Shown here piece by piece: positions 16,762-24,819 of a stretch of DNA of 64,000 bases. The DNA is from CAXBCP01 sp963977005 (GTDB lineage: Bacteria; Pseudomonadota; Alphaproteobacteria; MPNO01; UBA830): contig CAXBMQ010000002.1 of the NCBI GenBank assembly GCA_963977005.1, positions 197,797-261,796 on the forward strand. Direction: 5' to 3'. The position numbers and the translations under genes were made by a program. The notes under the pieces were generated by a model. It did no database searches, was not told the DNA's origin, and saw only the letters and a program-made list of their open reading frames with translations. Numbering within the stretch: the first letter of the stretch is position 1; each line of letters opens with the position of its first letter.

Positions 16762-17421
16762 TCAGCCTCGGCGGTGCAGCCACCAGCTCCGTTCGTTGAT
16801 CGAATAGATCGGCCGGTAGTGACGTATGGTTTCCGCGCGGACGACGCCCTGGACCTGATTGTCCAGCACCAGTGCCTGTCCGTCGAGATTCACCACCAGG
16901 ATTGCATGGCCGACCCGCAGGTTCATGTCCTGGAGAACGACAATGCGCATTTCGCTGTTGGAAAAGCCAAGCGCGCGCAGCGATATGAATTTTGCGATGG
17001 CGTAGTCTTCGCAATCGCCGTTCCGCTTGAAGAACTGGCCAGGCGTCGCCCAGTAGTCTTTCACCCCGTAATTGCGCGGATCGGTGAAATAGCGCTGCCG
17101 GTTCATGTACGCGTTCACCGCCCGCACCTGAGAGAGTTTGCTCCTGCCTTTGAGCGACGTCAGGAATTCTTTCCATTCCTTCAGGTGGCACTGGTTGAAA
17201 AGCGACGACGTGCAGGGGGCGTCGGCAAGCTGGCGTTCGCTGAAATATCGCGACAAGGCGCCGTTCCATTTCGGAAACATCGCAATATTCGACGATTGCG
17301 TCGTCCGGGTATTGAATATGCCCGGAAAGGCGCCAGCGGTCGTCTTGGCGCCCGCCGGCAGGGCGGCACCGGCAGACATCAGCAGCGTGACGGCCAGGAG
17401 GGCGATACGGGAATTCATCAT
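16762..17421 (-). CDS. Transglutaminase-like cysteine peptidase (BTLCP, LapG-like)
   Basis: This 219-residue exported protein belongs to the bacterial transglutaminase-like cysteine proteinase family. The signal peptide is SRIALLAVTLLMSAGAALPAGA. The catalytic triad is visible: Cys137 in RNGDCEDYAIAKF, His172 in RVGHAILVV and Asp187 in LVLDNQ. LapG, the studied member, cleaves surface adhesins in the periplasm and is controlled by a degenerate c-di-GMP receptor, LapD. The gene is divergent from a degenerate HD-GYP sensor across 112 bp, which makes a similar link plausible. The start could be ATG 17421 or 17418. No LapA-like target with a clear processing site is visible here. Confidence 0.88.
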   Translation of the reverse strand: MMNSRIALLAVTLLMSAGAALPAGAKTTAGAFPGIFNTRTTQSSNIAMFPKWNGALSRYFSERQLADAPCTSSLFNQCHLKEWKEFLTSLKGRSKLSQVRAVNAYMNRQRYFTDPRNYGVKDYWATPGQFFKRNGDCEDYAIAKFISLRALGFSNSEMRIVVLQDMNLRVGHAILVVNLDGQALVLDNQVQGVVRAETIRHYRPIYSINERSWWLHRRG

Positions 17422-17533
17422 GCCCCAGCGTAGCAACGACGTGATTAAGGGAATGCTAACCGCATTGCTTAACAATGCTTGTTTCAGCGTGCGACATCCC
17501 GCCGTTGGTGCTGGCATTAATTGGGGTTTTCAG

Positions 17534-19642
17534 ATGGTATCCGGCAGAAAAGTTGCGTCAGAACTGCGCGAAGCCACGACATTGTCGATTATGTCGCTGA
17601 CCGGTGCCGCAATAGCCGTGACCGCGCTTGTCGGGGTGGTTTTCGTGTTTCTGTTCGCCGATGCGCAGCACGCTCGGGACCGCCAGGCCTGGGAAGAACG
17701 GCTTGGCATCGTCGCAGATACCCGCAGTGCCGATATCGAAAAATGGGTGGAAACGCAGTATCGCGAACTGGGCGGCCTGGCGGAGAACGCCTCGTTGCAG
17801 CTCTACATGTCCGAACTGGTGCGGGTCGCCGGCCAGGCCGAACCGCCTCCCCAGGCGCAATACCTGCAGAATTTGCTCACCGTCGTTGCGGCACAGGCGG
17901 GCTACAACATCGAATTACAAGGTCCCGACGTGAACGCGAATGTGGACCGCGTGGCGGTTGCGGGAATTGGGCTTGTCGACATGTCGGGCAGAATTCTGGT
18001 GGCAACCCGCGGCATGCCGGGTCTCGAAGGAGAGATTGCGCAGCGGCTGGTACTTGTCGGCGCCAATGACCGGGGCTTTCTCGATATACGAAAAGCGCCT
18101 TCGGGCGATCTTGTCACCGGGTTCTCGCTACCGGTTCACGCGGTACAATCCGCGGACGGTGCCGCGCGGCCCATCGGCCGGGTCGTCGGAATCCGCCGGA
18201 TCCACAACGGACTGTTTCCGTTGTTGAAACAACCGGGTTTTGCGTGGAAGACGGGCGAGATCTATCTGACACGCAAACGCGAAAAAACGGTCGAATTTCT
18301 GTCGCCGCGCATTGGCGATCGTGAACCCTTGACCGGCGCCCAGGCGCTCGACGTGCCCGGCCGGGTAAGTTCGATTGCTGCGCGCGGTGAAGCGTCGTTC
18401 GGGATTGCGGACGACTATGCCGGTCAACAGGTCCTGTTTGCGGCGCGCGCCATCGCGGGCACGCCATGGACGGTGATTGTCAAAATTGCCCGTGCCGAGG
18501 CGATGGGTGGCAGCGATTCGCGCCGGCTTACGCTGATTGCCGCGTTTCTGGCGCTGATCGCGCTGATTGTCGTCGGCCTGGTTGCGGTCTGGCGTCATGG
18601 GACATCGCTGCGGGCCAGCGAGGCCGCCGTCCGATACCGCGATATGGCGCACCGTTACGAAGCGCAAAGCCGCTTTCTGCGCCTGGTCGCCGATAGCCAG
18701 CCCCATCCGATGTTTATCGTCGACGAACAAAGCCGTTTCCGCTTCGCCAATCGTGCCGCGGCTTCCCAGGCGGCGACACGCGACGACGAGCTTATGGGCA
18801 AGTCGCTGAAAAGCGTTCTCGGCGCCGCGGAGGCGCAGCGCTATGAAGAACCGAACAGCAATGCGGTCAAAACCGGTTCGATCGTCTCGCGCATCCACCG
18901 TTCGGGCTCCAACGGCGACCTGCGCGTGGTTCAGGCGGAGCATATTCCCGTTGCGGAAGGCCCCGATTTCGATTCCGGCGTCCTTGTGATCGAGCAGGAT
19001 ATCACCGGCGCGGTGCGGGAACGCGAGCACCGTGAGGCAGCCCTGAACCAGCTTGTGCGGACCCTGCTGACGGTTGTCGACAGCCGGGATCCGTTCGCGG
19101 CAAACCATTCGATGCAGGTGGCGGTGGTGGCCCGTGCGGTTGCCGAGGAAATGGGCCTCGATGCCGAACTTGCCGAGACCGCCGAAACCGCAGGCAGCCT
19201 GATGAATGTGGGCAAGCTTCTGGTGTCTACCGATCTGCTGACCCGTCCGGGCGACCTGGGCGATGACGAAGTACGCCATATCCGCGAATGCCTCGCTGCC
19301 GGGGTGTCGCTGCTTGCAGATGTGCCGTTCAGCGGTCCCGTTGTGGAAACGCTGCGCCAGATGACGGAGAAATGGGACGGCACCGGCGGTCCCCGCGGAT
19401 TGTCGGGAGACGAGATTCTGGTTACCGCGCGGATCGTGGCGGTCGCGAACGCTTTCGTTGCGATCCTCAATCCGCGTGCCTGGCGTCCCGGGGTCGACTT
19501 CGATCAGGCGATCGATGCGATGCTTGCCGCGTCGGGCAGCGAATTCGACCGCGCGGTTGTCGCTGCACTGATCAATCGGCTCGAAAATCACGGCGGCCGC
19601 TCGGACTGGGCGCAGCTGTCGGAAATCCGGCCCGGTCACTAA
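17534..19642 (+). CDS. Membrane sensor with PAS and degenerate HD-GYP domains
   Basis: This 702-residue protein has a membrane helix near residues 20-40, a large periplasmic sensor domain (Cache-like), a second helix near 335-358, a PAS domain (PHPMFIVDEQSRFRFANRAA) and a C-terminal HD-GYP-type domain. The HD-GYP metal ligands are largely lost: LHDIGK is LMNVGK, the HH pair in HHERWDG is MT (MTEKWDGTGGP), GYP is GGP, and ADAFDA is ANAFVA. It therefore probably cannot hydrolyse c-di-GMP and may act as a receptor or scaffold. The ATG at 17534 follows GGGG by 7 nt; open frame upstream lacks family features. It is divergent from the BTLCP peptidase gene. Confidence 0.85.
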   Translation: MVSGRKVASELREATTLSIMSLTGAAIAVTALVGVVFVFLFADAQHARDRQAWEERLGIVADTRSADIEKWVETQYRELGGLAENASLQLYMSELVRVAGQAEPPPQAQYLQNLLTVVAAQAGYNIELQGPDVNANVDRVAVAGIGLVDMSGRILVATRGMPGLEGEIAQRLVLVGANDRGFLDIRKAPSGDLVTGFSLPVHAVQSADGAARPIGRVVGIRRIHNGLFPLLKQPGFAWKTGEIYLTRKREKTVEFLSPRIGDREPLTGAQALDVPGRVSSIAARGEASFGIADDYAGQQVLFAARAIAGTPWTVIVKIARAEAMGGSDSRRLTLIAAFLALIALIVVGLVAVWRHGTSLRASEAAVRYRDMAHRYEAQSRFLRLVADSQPHPMFIVDEQSRFRFANRAAASQAATRDDELMGKSLKSVLGAAEAQRYEEPNSNAVKTGSIVSRIHRSGSNGDLRVVQAEHIPVAEGPDFDSGVLVIEQDITGAVREREHREAALNQLVRTLLTVVDSRDPFAANHSMQVAVVARAVAEEMGLDAELAETAETAGSLMNVGKLLVSTDLLTRPGDLGDDEVRHIRECLAAGVSLLADVPFSGPVVETLRQMTEKWDGTGGPRGLSGDEILVTARIVAVANAFVAILNPRAWRPGVDFDQAIDAMLAASGSEFDRAVVAALINRLENHGGRSDWAQLSEIRPGH

Positions 19643-19664
19643 CCGGTCACTAACATGTGACCGG
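19632..19664 (+). repeat. 11-bp tandem repeat and hairpin at the 3' end of the HD-GYP gene
   Basis: CCGGTCACTAA is repeated in tandem (19632-19642 and 19643-19653); the first copy contains the stop codon of the HD-GYP gene. The second copy forms an 8-bp stem, CCGGTCAC/GTGACCGG (19643-19650 with 19657-19664), around the loop TAACAT. No T-tract follows, so termination would need Rho or be weak. The remaining gap to 19767 shows no gene. Confidence 0.5.
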
Positions 19665-19767
19665 CAGGTCGCCGGGCAGGGCATCGGCGCGGGTATCGGC
19701 TTCCGGACTCTGTACCCGGCCATTCAGGACAGTGGATAAATAGGTCATAGACGGGCATAAACGGCCC

Positions 19768-20526
19768 ATGTTTTCAAAGCTCTTCGGATCGCGCCGTCAG
19801 GAAACACGCGTTTATTCAGCGCCCGCGGAGACACGCGTATACGCGGTTGGCGACATTCACGGCAGGGTCGATCTTCTGAACCGGCTGCACGACATGATTT
19901 CAGCCGATATTCGGGCAAAGCGGCCGGGGCGGGCTGTCGTCATCTATGTGGGCGACTATATCGATCGCGGCGATTCGTCCCGCGAGGTGATCGATCTGCT
20001 GCTGACCAGACCTGTCGAGGGTGCCGAGACGGTTCACCTGCTCGGCAATCACGAAGCTTTCATGCTGACATTTCTGGACGACCCGTCGGTGGGAGAGCCC
20101 TGGCTCAAGAACGGGGGCGATTCCACGGTGTACAGCTACGGTGTCGGCGCACCCCACGTTTCCGACCGCGGTGAGCGCCATCGGATGATGCGGGACGATC
20201 TGCGTGAAAAACTGCCTGAAGCGCATCTCGAATTCCTGCGGTCGCTCAAACGATACCATGTGGAAGGCGACTATGCGTTCGTGCATGCCGGTATCCGGCC
20301 CGGCGTGGCGCTCGATGAGCAGGTCGATGACGATGTTCTGTGGATTCGTGGCGAATTCCTGGAAGACAGATCCGATCACGGGAAATGCATCGTCCATGGC
20401 CATACGATCACCGACGATATCGACGTACGCGAGAACCGTATCGGGATAGATACCGGCGCCTATTACAGCGGCACACTGAGCTGTCTCGTGCTGGACGGCG
20501 AGTCCCGCGCGGTTCTGCAGACCTGA
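19768..20526 (+). CDS. PP2A-like serine/threonine metallophosphatase
   Basis: This 252-residue cytoplasmic phosphoesterase resembles bacterial and phage lambda type protein phosphatases. All metal-site motifs are present: VGDIHGRVDLL, VGDYIDRGDSS, LLGNHEAF, FVHAGIRPG and CIVHGHT. Such enzymes dephosphorylate proteins or small phosphoesters. The stop codon is 3 bp before the nucleotidyltransferase gene, so the two are co-transcribed. With an HprK-related kinase encoded 13 kb away, a phosphorylation/dephosphorylation pair is conceivable, but nothing in the sequence proves it. PP2A-like genes are common in exopolysaccharide loci. Confidence 0.88.
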   Translation: MFSKLFGSRRQETRVYSAPAETRVYAVGDIHGRVDLLNRLHDMISADIRAKRPGRAVVIYVGDYIDRGDSSREVIDLLLTRPVEGAETVHLLGNHEAFMLTFLDDPSVGEPWLKNGGDSTVYSYGVGAPHVSDRGERHRMMRDDLREKLPEAHLEFLRSLKRYHVEGDYAFVHAGIRPGVALDEQVDDDVLWIRGEFLEDRSDHGKCIVHGHTITDDIDVRENRIGIDTGAYYSGTLSCLVLDGESRAVLQT

Positions 20527-20529
20527 CGC

Positions 20530-21624
20530 ATGGCATCCGGCGGGGTCCTGCAACCACAGACGATACCGGCGGAAGCATCCTTGTGGCGCGCGGTGCTCGA
20601 CCCCGACGGCGCGTTTCCGCCGCACTGGCAGGATGGATTGCCCCTGGACGCCGCACAGCGTTTTGCCGACCTGGTCACGCCCGCGCTGGCGGCACATTGC
20701 CTGGCGGCGGCGGAAGACCGTCTCGGCAAGACATTTATCGACCGCGAAACCGTCAAACAAAGCCTGCTGATAAACCGGTTCAATGGCGGCGTTCAGCGGC
20801 GCTGGATGAAGGCAATCGCGGAAGCCGGTATTCCGGTGGTGTATCTGAAGGGTTTCGCCTTCGCGCATACGCTGTATCCGGATCCGGACATCCGAACGAT
20901 CGGCGATCTCGATATTCTGGTCCGGCCGGCCGCGCTGGCGGATCTTGTCGGCTTTCTGACCGAAAAGGGTTTCGCGTTCGATTCTCTGCCGACGGCGCCA
21001 TGGGGCTTTATTTCCGATGCCAGCTTCATGCCGCTGGTCTCCGAGACAAACGACTGCAGCATCGACATTCATGTCCAGCCCGACTGCTATCCGGCCTACC
21101 GGTCCCTGACCGTCGATGACGTGTTTGCAAAATCGATACGCCGGACAATCGCCGGCGCCGAGGTCAGAATCCCATGCACGGAGCATGCCATGATTCTGTG
21201 TCTGACCAATGCGGCCAAGGACAAATTCGGGGTGTTCAGCGTCCGCAAACTCGTCGATATCTGGATGCTGCTGAAATCGGGCGTTCCGATCGACTGGGAT
21301 GTTGTCGAACGGCTCGCGGCGGCGGGCCGTTTCCTGAAGCCGGCGCGTGTTGTCTTTGCCCTGCTGTGCCGGCTGGGGATGACGCAGGGGACTGTTCCGG
21401 AAGCGCTCTGCCGGGCGCCATCGGGACTGGCAACGCGGCCGTTCGAGCGCCTGGTATCGGACTATGCGTCGATGTTTGACCGGGAACCTTCCGTGTTTCG
21501 CGTGTTGGAACGCGAATTCACGCTTTGTACGGAGCCTGGCGTCGCCCTGCACAATGCGGGGCTCCGTTTGAAAGGCCTGATCCGGCGTAAAAGCGGTTTA
21601 CCGGAAGGCTATTCGGCCCCTTGA
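20530..21624 (+). CDS. Nucleotidyltransferase family protein (NTP_transf_5 type)
   Basis: This 364-residue protein fits the uncharacterised nucleotidyltransferase family found near HprK-related kinases and PqqD-like proteins. The key motif is TIGDLDILV, giving the DxD metal pair at residues 126 and 128, preceded by IPVVYLKGFAFAHTLYPDPDIR. A later SIDIHVQPD segment supplies the probable third acidic residue. Relatives occur in lasso peptide clusters and in the HPr-rel-A set, where they may transfer a nucleotide or sugar phosphate to a peptide or protein; the substrate is unknown. It follows the phosphatase gene by 3 bp. The 91 bp after it carry the start of the next gene. Confidence 0.8.
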   Translation: MASGGVLQPQTIPAEASLWRAVLDPDGAFPPHWQDGLPLDAAQRFADLVTPALAAHCLAAAEDRLGKTFIDRETVKQSLLINRFNGGVQRRWMKAIAEAGIPVVYLKGFAFAHTLYPDPDIRTIGDLDILVRPAALADLVGFLTEKGFAFDSLPTAPWGFISDASFMPLVSETNDCSIDIHVQPDCYPAYRSLTVDDVFAKSIRRTIAGAEVRIPCTEHAMILCLTNAAKDKFGVFSVRKLVDIWMLLKSGVPIDWDVVERLAAAGRFLKPARVVFALLCRLGMTQGTVPEALCRAPSGLATRPFERLVSDYASMFDREPSVFRVLEREFTLCTEPGVALHNAGLRLKGLIRRKSGLPEGYSAP

Positions 21625-21715
21625 CGGCGCGGGCCGGCAGGGGTCTTTTGTACGACTTTCGTTGATAGCCCCGCGACGGCTTTCGACCGGATAATTTTGC
21701 GAGTAGGGAGTTCGA

Positions 21716-22666
21716 ATGTCGGTACCGAGAAAAATTCTGATCACCGGGGGCGCTGGATTTATCGGCTCGCACCTCTGCGAAAGGCTGTTGAACGACGGCA
21801 ACGATGTGCTTTGCGTCGACAACTATTTTACCGGTGTTAAGGACAACATCGCCCATCTGCTCGACAATCCCCGTTTCGAGATCATGCGTCACGATGTGAC
21901 TTTCCCGCTATATGTCGAGGTAGACGAGATCTACAACCTCGCCTGTCCCGCATCGCCGGTGCATTATCAGCACGATCCCGTACAGACGACCAAGACCAGC
22001 GTGCATGGCGCGATCAACATGCTCGGTCTTGCAAAGCGCCTGCGGGCCAAGGTGTTTCAGGCATCGACCAGCGAGGTCTATGGCGACCCGGAAGTCCACC
22101 CGCAGCATGAATCCTATTGGGGCAACACGAATCCGATCGGCTTGCGCTCGTGCTACGACGAAGGAAAGCGCTGCGCCGAAACGCTGTTTTTCGACTACTG
22201 GCGCCAGCACCAGCTCCAGATCAAGGTCGCGCGGATATTCAATACCTACGGGCCGCGCATGCATCCGAATGACGGGCGTGTCGTCTCGAACTTCATCGTT
22301 CAGGCGCTGCAGGGCGACGATATCACGCTATACGGCGACGGATCCCAAACCCGGTCGTTCTGTTACGTCGACGACCTGGTCGAGGCATTCGTGCGGATCA
22401 TGGCGACGGATGACGATTTCGTCGGTCCGGTCAATATCGGCAATCCTGGCGAGTTCACAATTCTGGAACTGGCCGAAAAGGTAATCGAATTCATCGGCAG
22501 CAGCAGCAAGATCGTAAGAAAACCGCTGCCGCAGGACGACCCGACCCGTCGCCGCCCCGATATCACGCTGGCGCAGGAAAAACTCGGCTGGGCGCCGAAG
22601 GTCGAGCTCGATGAGGGGCTGCGGCGGACGATCGAATACTTCGACCGGCTTCTGTCCGACCGGTAA
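21716..22666 (+). CDS. UDP-glucuronate decarboxylase (UDP-xylose synthase)
   Basis: This 316-residue extended short-chain dehydrogenase converts UDP-glucuronate to UDP-xylose. It has the NAD-binding TGGAGFIGSHLCERL, the substrate-loop segment NLACPASPVHYQ typical of UXS, the catalytic pair in SCYDEGKRCAE (Tyr147, Lys151), and the RIFNTYGPRMHPNDGRVVSNF and QTRSFCYVDDLV regions. It supplies xylose to the polymer made by the surrounding glycosyltransferases. The gene is followed 7 bp later by a methyltransferase gene. A UDP-glucose dehydrogenase making UDP-glucuronate would be needed; the dehydrogenase at 41360 looks more like the GDP-mannose type. Confidence 0.93.
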   Translation: MSVPRKILITGGAGFIGSHLCERLLNDGNDVLCVDNYFTGVKDNIAHLLDNPRFEIMRHDVTFPLYVEVDEIYNLACPASPVHYQHDPVQTTKTSVHGAINMLGLAKRLRAKVFQASTSEVYGDPEVHPQHESYWGNTNPIGLRSCYDEGKRCAETLFFDYWRQHQLQIKVARIFNTYGPRMHPNDGRVVSNFIVQALQGDDITLYGDGSQTRSFCYVDDLVEAFVRIMATDDDFVGPVNIGNPGEFTILELAEKVIEFIGSSSKIVRKPLPQDDPTRRRPDITLAQEKLGWAPKVELDEGLRRTIEYFDRLLSDR

Positions 22667-22673
22667 CGGGAGA

Positions 22674-23360
22674 ATGTCGACCAAGCCGTTCTATGACCGC
22701 AATGCTGCCTTCGTCGCCGAGGTCGGGGACATCGAAGATGTGCGCAGGGACCTGGAAACGCCGGGGACGCGCTATCACTGCGTCAGCGACCAGCTTGCCG
22801 ATCCGGGAAAACTGAGCGCCGCCGAGCTCGGTTTCGGGTCGATAAACCGGGCGCGTTATTTCGCATCGCTGTTTGGCGGGTTCGAAGCCGCCGATATAAG
22901 CGCGACCGTTCTGCTGGACGGACAGGATGCCGGGTTTGCTTATCGCGACGTCAACCTGGATGAAGACTGGCCGTTCGGGGATGCGAGCTTCGATGTTGTT
23001 CTGGCGATGATGGTTTTCGAACACCTGTTCGATCCGTTTCATTCTTTCGCGGAATTGTCGCGCGTGCTCAAACCGACCGGGACGGCTTTCGTCAACCTGC
23101 CGAATATCGGGTCCATCAGGTGTCGGTGGGATATCCTGCGCGGCCGCCTGCCGATGACAAGTACCGCCGACTGGTTCGAACTGCGCCAGTGGGACGGCGG
23201 CCATCTGCATTATTTTACGATAGACGAGGTCAGGCGTATCGCCGCGCTCAACGGCCTGCGGATCCGGAAAATATATCCCGTCGGCGGGCAGCTCTGGCTC
23301 AAGAAACTTTGGCCCGGTCTCTTCTGTCACGAGATCAGCTACGTGTTCGAAAAGGCCTGA
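22674..23360 (+). CDS. SAM-dependent methyltransferase-like protein
   Basis: This 228-residue protein has the C-terminal pattern of class I methyltransferases: WPFGDASFDVVLAMMVFEHLFDPFHSFAELSRVLKPTGTAFVNLPN, followed by a DIL..GR segment and GGHLHYFTIDEVRRIAALNGLR. The usual glycine-rich SAM motif I (for example VLDIGCGTG) is not evident; the corresponding stretch is SATVLLDGQDAGFAYRDVNL. It may be a divergent sugar O-methyltransferase or may have lost activity. The ATG at 22674 has GGGAGA just before it. It is co-directional with the UDP-xylose synthase and convergent with the second ligase/polymerase gene. Confidence 0.7.
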   Translation: MSTKPFYDRNAAFVAEVGDIEDVRRDLETPGTRYHCVSDQLADPGKLSAAELGFGSINRARYFASLFGGFEAADISATVLLDGQDAGFAYRDVNLDEDWPFGDASFDVVLAMMVFEHLFDPFHSFAELSRVLKPTGTAFVNLPNIGSIRCRWDILRGRLPMTSTADWFELRQWDGGHLHYFTIDEVRRIAALNGLRIRKIYPVGGQLWLKKLWPGLFCHEISYVFEKA

Positions 23361-23367
23361 TTGCCCA

Positions 23368-24819
23368 TCAGCGCCTGTTGCGAATAGCACCCGGCGCGCG
23401 CCGCGGGCCAGGGCGATTCCGCTGCGGAGCCCGGGGATTGCGTTTTTCGAGCTCTGACTGCCTCCGGGCCTCGGCGAGCCTGTCGAAGCGCATTTCGGGA
23501 AGCCGGAACAGGATGCCGACCAGGATCCAGTACCAGACGTTGATCGGGTCGAGATCGATCTGCCAGCCCTTGAAGCTGTGGATTGCCATCACGATAACAA
23601 ACCCGGTAATCGCCGCCGAGCAGGAGCGGGCCATCGGGTCGCGCGCACGGCTGTGAATGTTCAGACCGTATAGCGACAGCGAAATCAGTATGCCCAGCAG
23701 AATGATCAGGCCGGGTATGCCGAGCTCGATGATCGCCTTGGCGTAATACCCCTCGACCATCGGCGGCAGGGCAGCAATCTCCGACGCCGACATCAGGTTT
23801 CGGGAGGCGCCCGTATTCGTGCCCACGCCCTGACCGAGCGGGGAATTGACCAGCGATTTGATCAGATCGGGGATAATCAGATTGGAGCCGTAATTTGTGA
23901 CCAGGCCGCCGGTTCTATCGGCAATCGTGAGCACGTTGAGACCGACAATATTCAGTGTCGTTATCATGATGAACGGGCCGACGATCAGCCACAGCGCCAG
24001 CCGTTTCAGTTTCGCGTCCAGAAACAGGATCACCAGCAGCAGCATCGGCGCGAACAGGAAATTCGCCCGCGCGCCGGCGAGGATCGCCGCAACGAACACA
24101 ACACCGGTCATGATCTTGGCAAACAGCCGCCAGCCGGGATGCGGCTCGACGCTTTGATGCATATAGGTGACCGCCAGCATCATCAGCGTGTAGCCGGAAT
24201 ACTGGGTCACGAAGCTGAATGTCGACGGTATCCGGAAAAAGTCCGCGCCCATCTGGAAGGTCGTGAAATTCTGCGTGGCGGCGGCCGCGTTGCGCCCGTA
24301 GAACATCGTCATCGTCTCTTCGTATCCGACGGCTGCGGACATCGCGAATTGCAGAATACCGATGGTACACGGGATGACAGCGACGGCTGTCGCGGCGCGC
24401 AGAAAGCCCACCAGGTCTTCCGCGCGGATCATCATTGCGGATACCAGATAGGCAAGCGGGATATATAACAACCATACCTTGATGCCCACGGCGCCTGCCA
24501 CGAGGTCCCGCATCGAAGGATTGAATGTCTGCAGCAGCACCACGGCGGCGAACAGGACAAACATCAGGGAAATCGGGTTGGGAATTCGCGCATTGCGCAA
24601 TTCCCGCATGTGGAAAAGCAGGAACACCGCATAAACCGGCAGCACGAACAGAAAATCCTTGAAGAGTGCGCCGAACGGGTTGGGACGTAACATCAGTGCG
24701 ATCCCGCTGGCAAACGGCACATATAAAATCAGCATCCACAATGCACGCTGCCACCGGCTCAGGATCGCGATCCATACCGCGAGCACAACGGGTAAACCCA
24801 GTATCGCCGCGAATATCAT
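23368..24819 (-). CDS. O-antigen ligase/polymerase-like membrane protein 2
   Basis: This 483-residue protein has ten or more membrane segments, starting MIFAAILGLPVVLAVWIAIL. A long periplasmic loop carries ...LVNSPLGQGVGTNTGASRN, in place of the Wzy_C G-x-G loop. The C-terminal tail is strongly basic. It is most likely the repeat-unit polymerase (Wzy) or a ligase for the polymer flipped by the Wzx protein encoded two genes upstream. The ATG at 24819 overlaps the stop of the upstream glycosyltransferase by 4 bp; a longer frame to 24897 is not supported. The protein at 13770 is a second, different member, so polymerase and ligase roles may be split. Confidence 0.8.
   Translation of the reverse strand: MIFAAILGLPVVLAVWIAILSRWQRALWMLILYVPFASGIALMLRPNPFGALFKDFLFVLPVYAVFLLFHMRELRNARIPNPISLMFVLFAAVVLLQTFNPSMRDLVAGAVGIKVWLLYIPLAYLVSAMMIRAEDLVGFLRAATAVAVIPCTIGILQFAMSAAVGYEETMTMFYGRNAAAATQNFTTFQMGADFFRIPSTFSFVTQYSGYTLMMLAVTYMHQSVEPHPGWRLFAKIMTGVVFVAAILAGARANFLFAPMLLLVILFLDAKLKRLALWLIVGPFIMITTLNIVGLNVLTIADRTGGLVTNYGSNLIIPDLIKSLVNSPLGQGVGTNTGASRNLMSASEIAALPPMVEGYYAKAIIELGIPGLIILLGILISLSLYGLNIHSRARDPMARSCSAAITGFVIVMAIHSFKGWQIDLDPINVWYWILVGILFRLPEMRFDRLAEARRQSELEKRNPRAPQRNRPGPRRAPGAIRNRR

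Noticed and set aside
18128..19723. 531-codon minus-strand open frame opposite the HD-GYP gene
   Set aside because: It is a shadow of a clear coding frame in GC-rich DNA; no recognisable domain.
19900..21552. 550-codon minus-strand open frame across the phosphatase and nucleotidyltransferase
   Set aside because: The plus-strand genes show all family motifs; the antisense product shows none.
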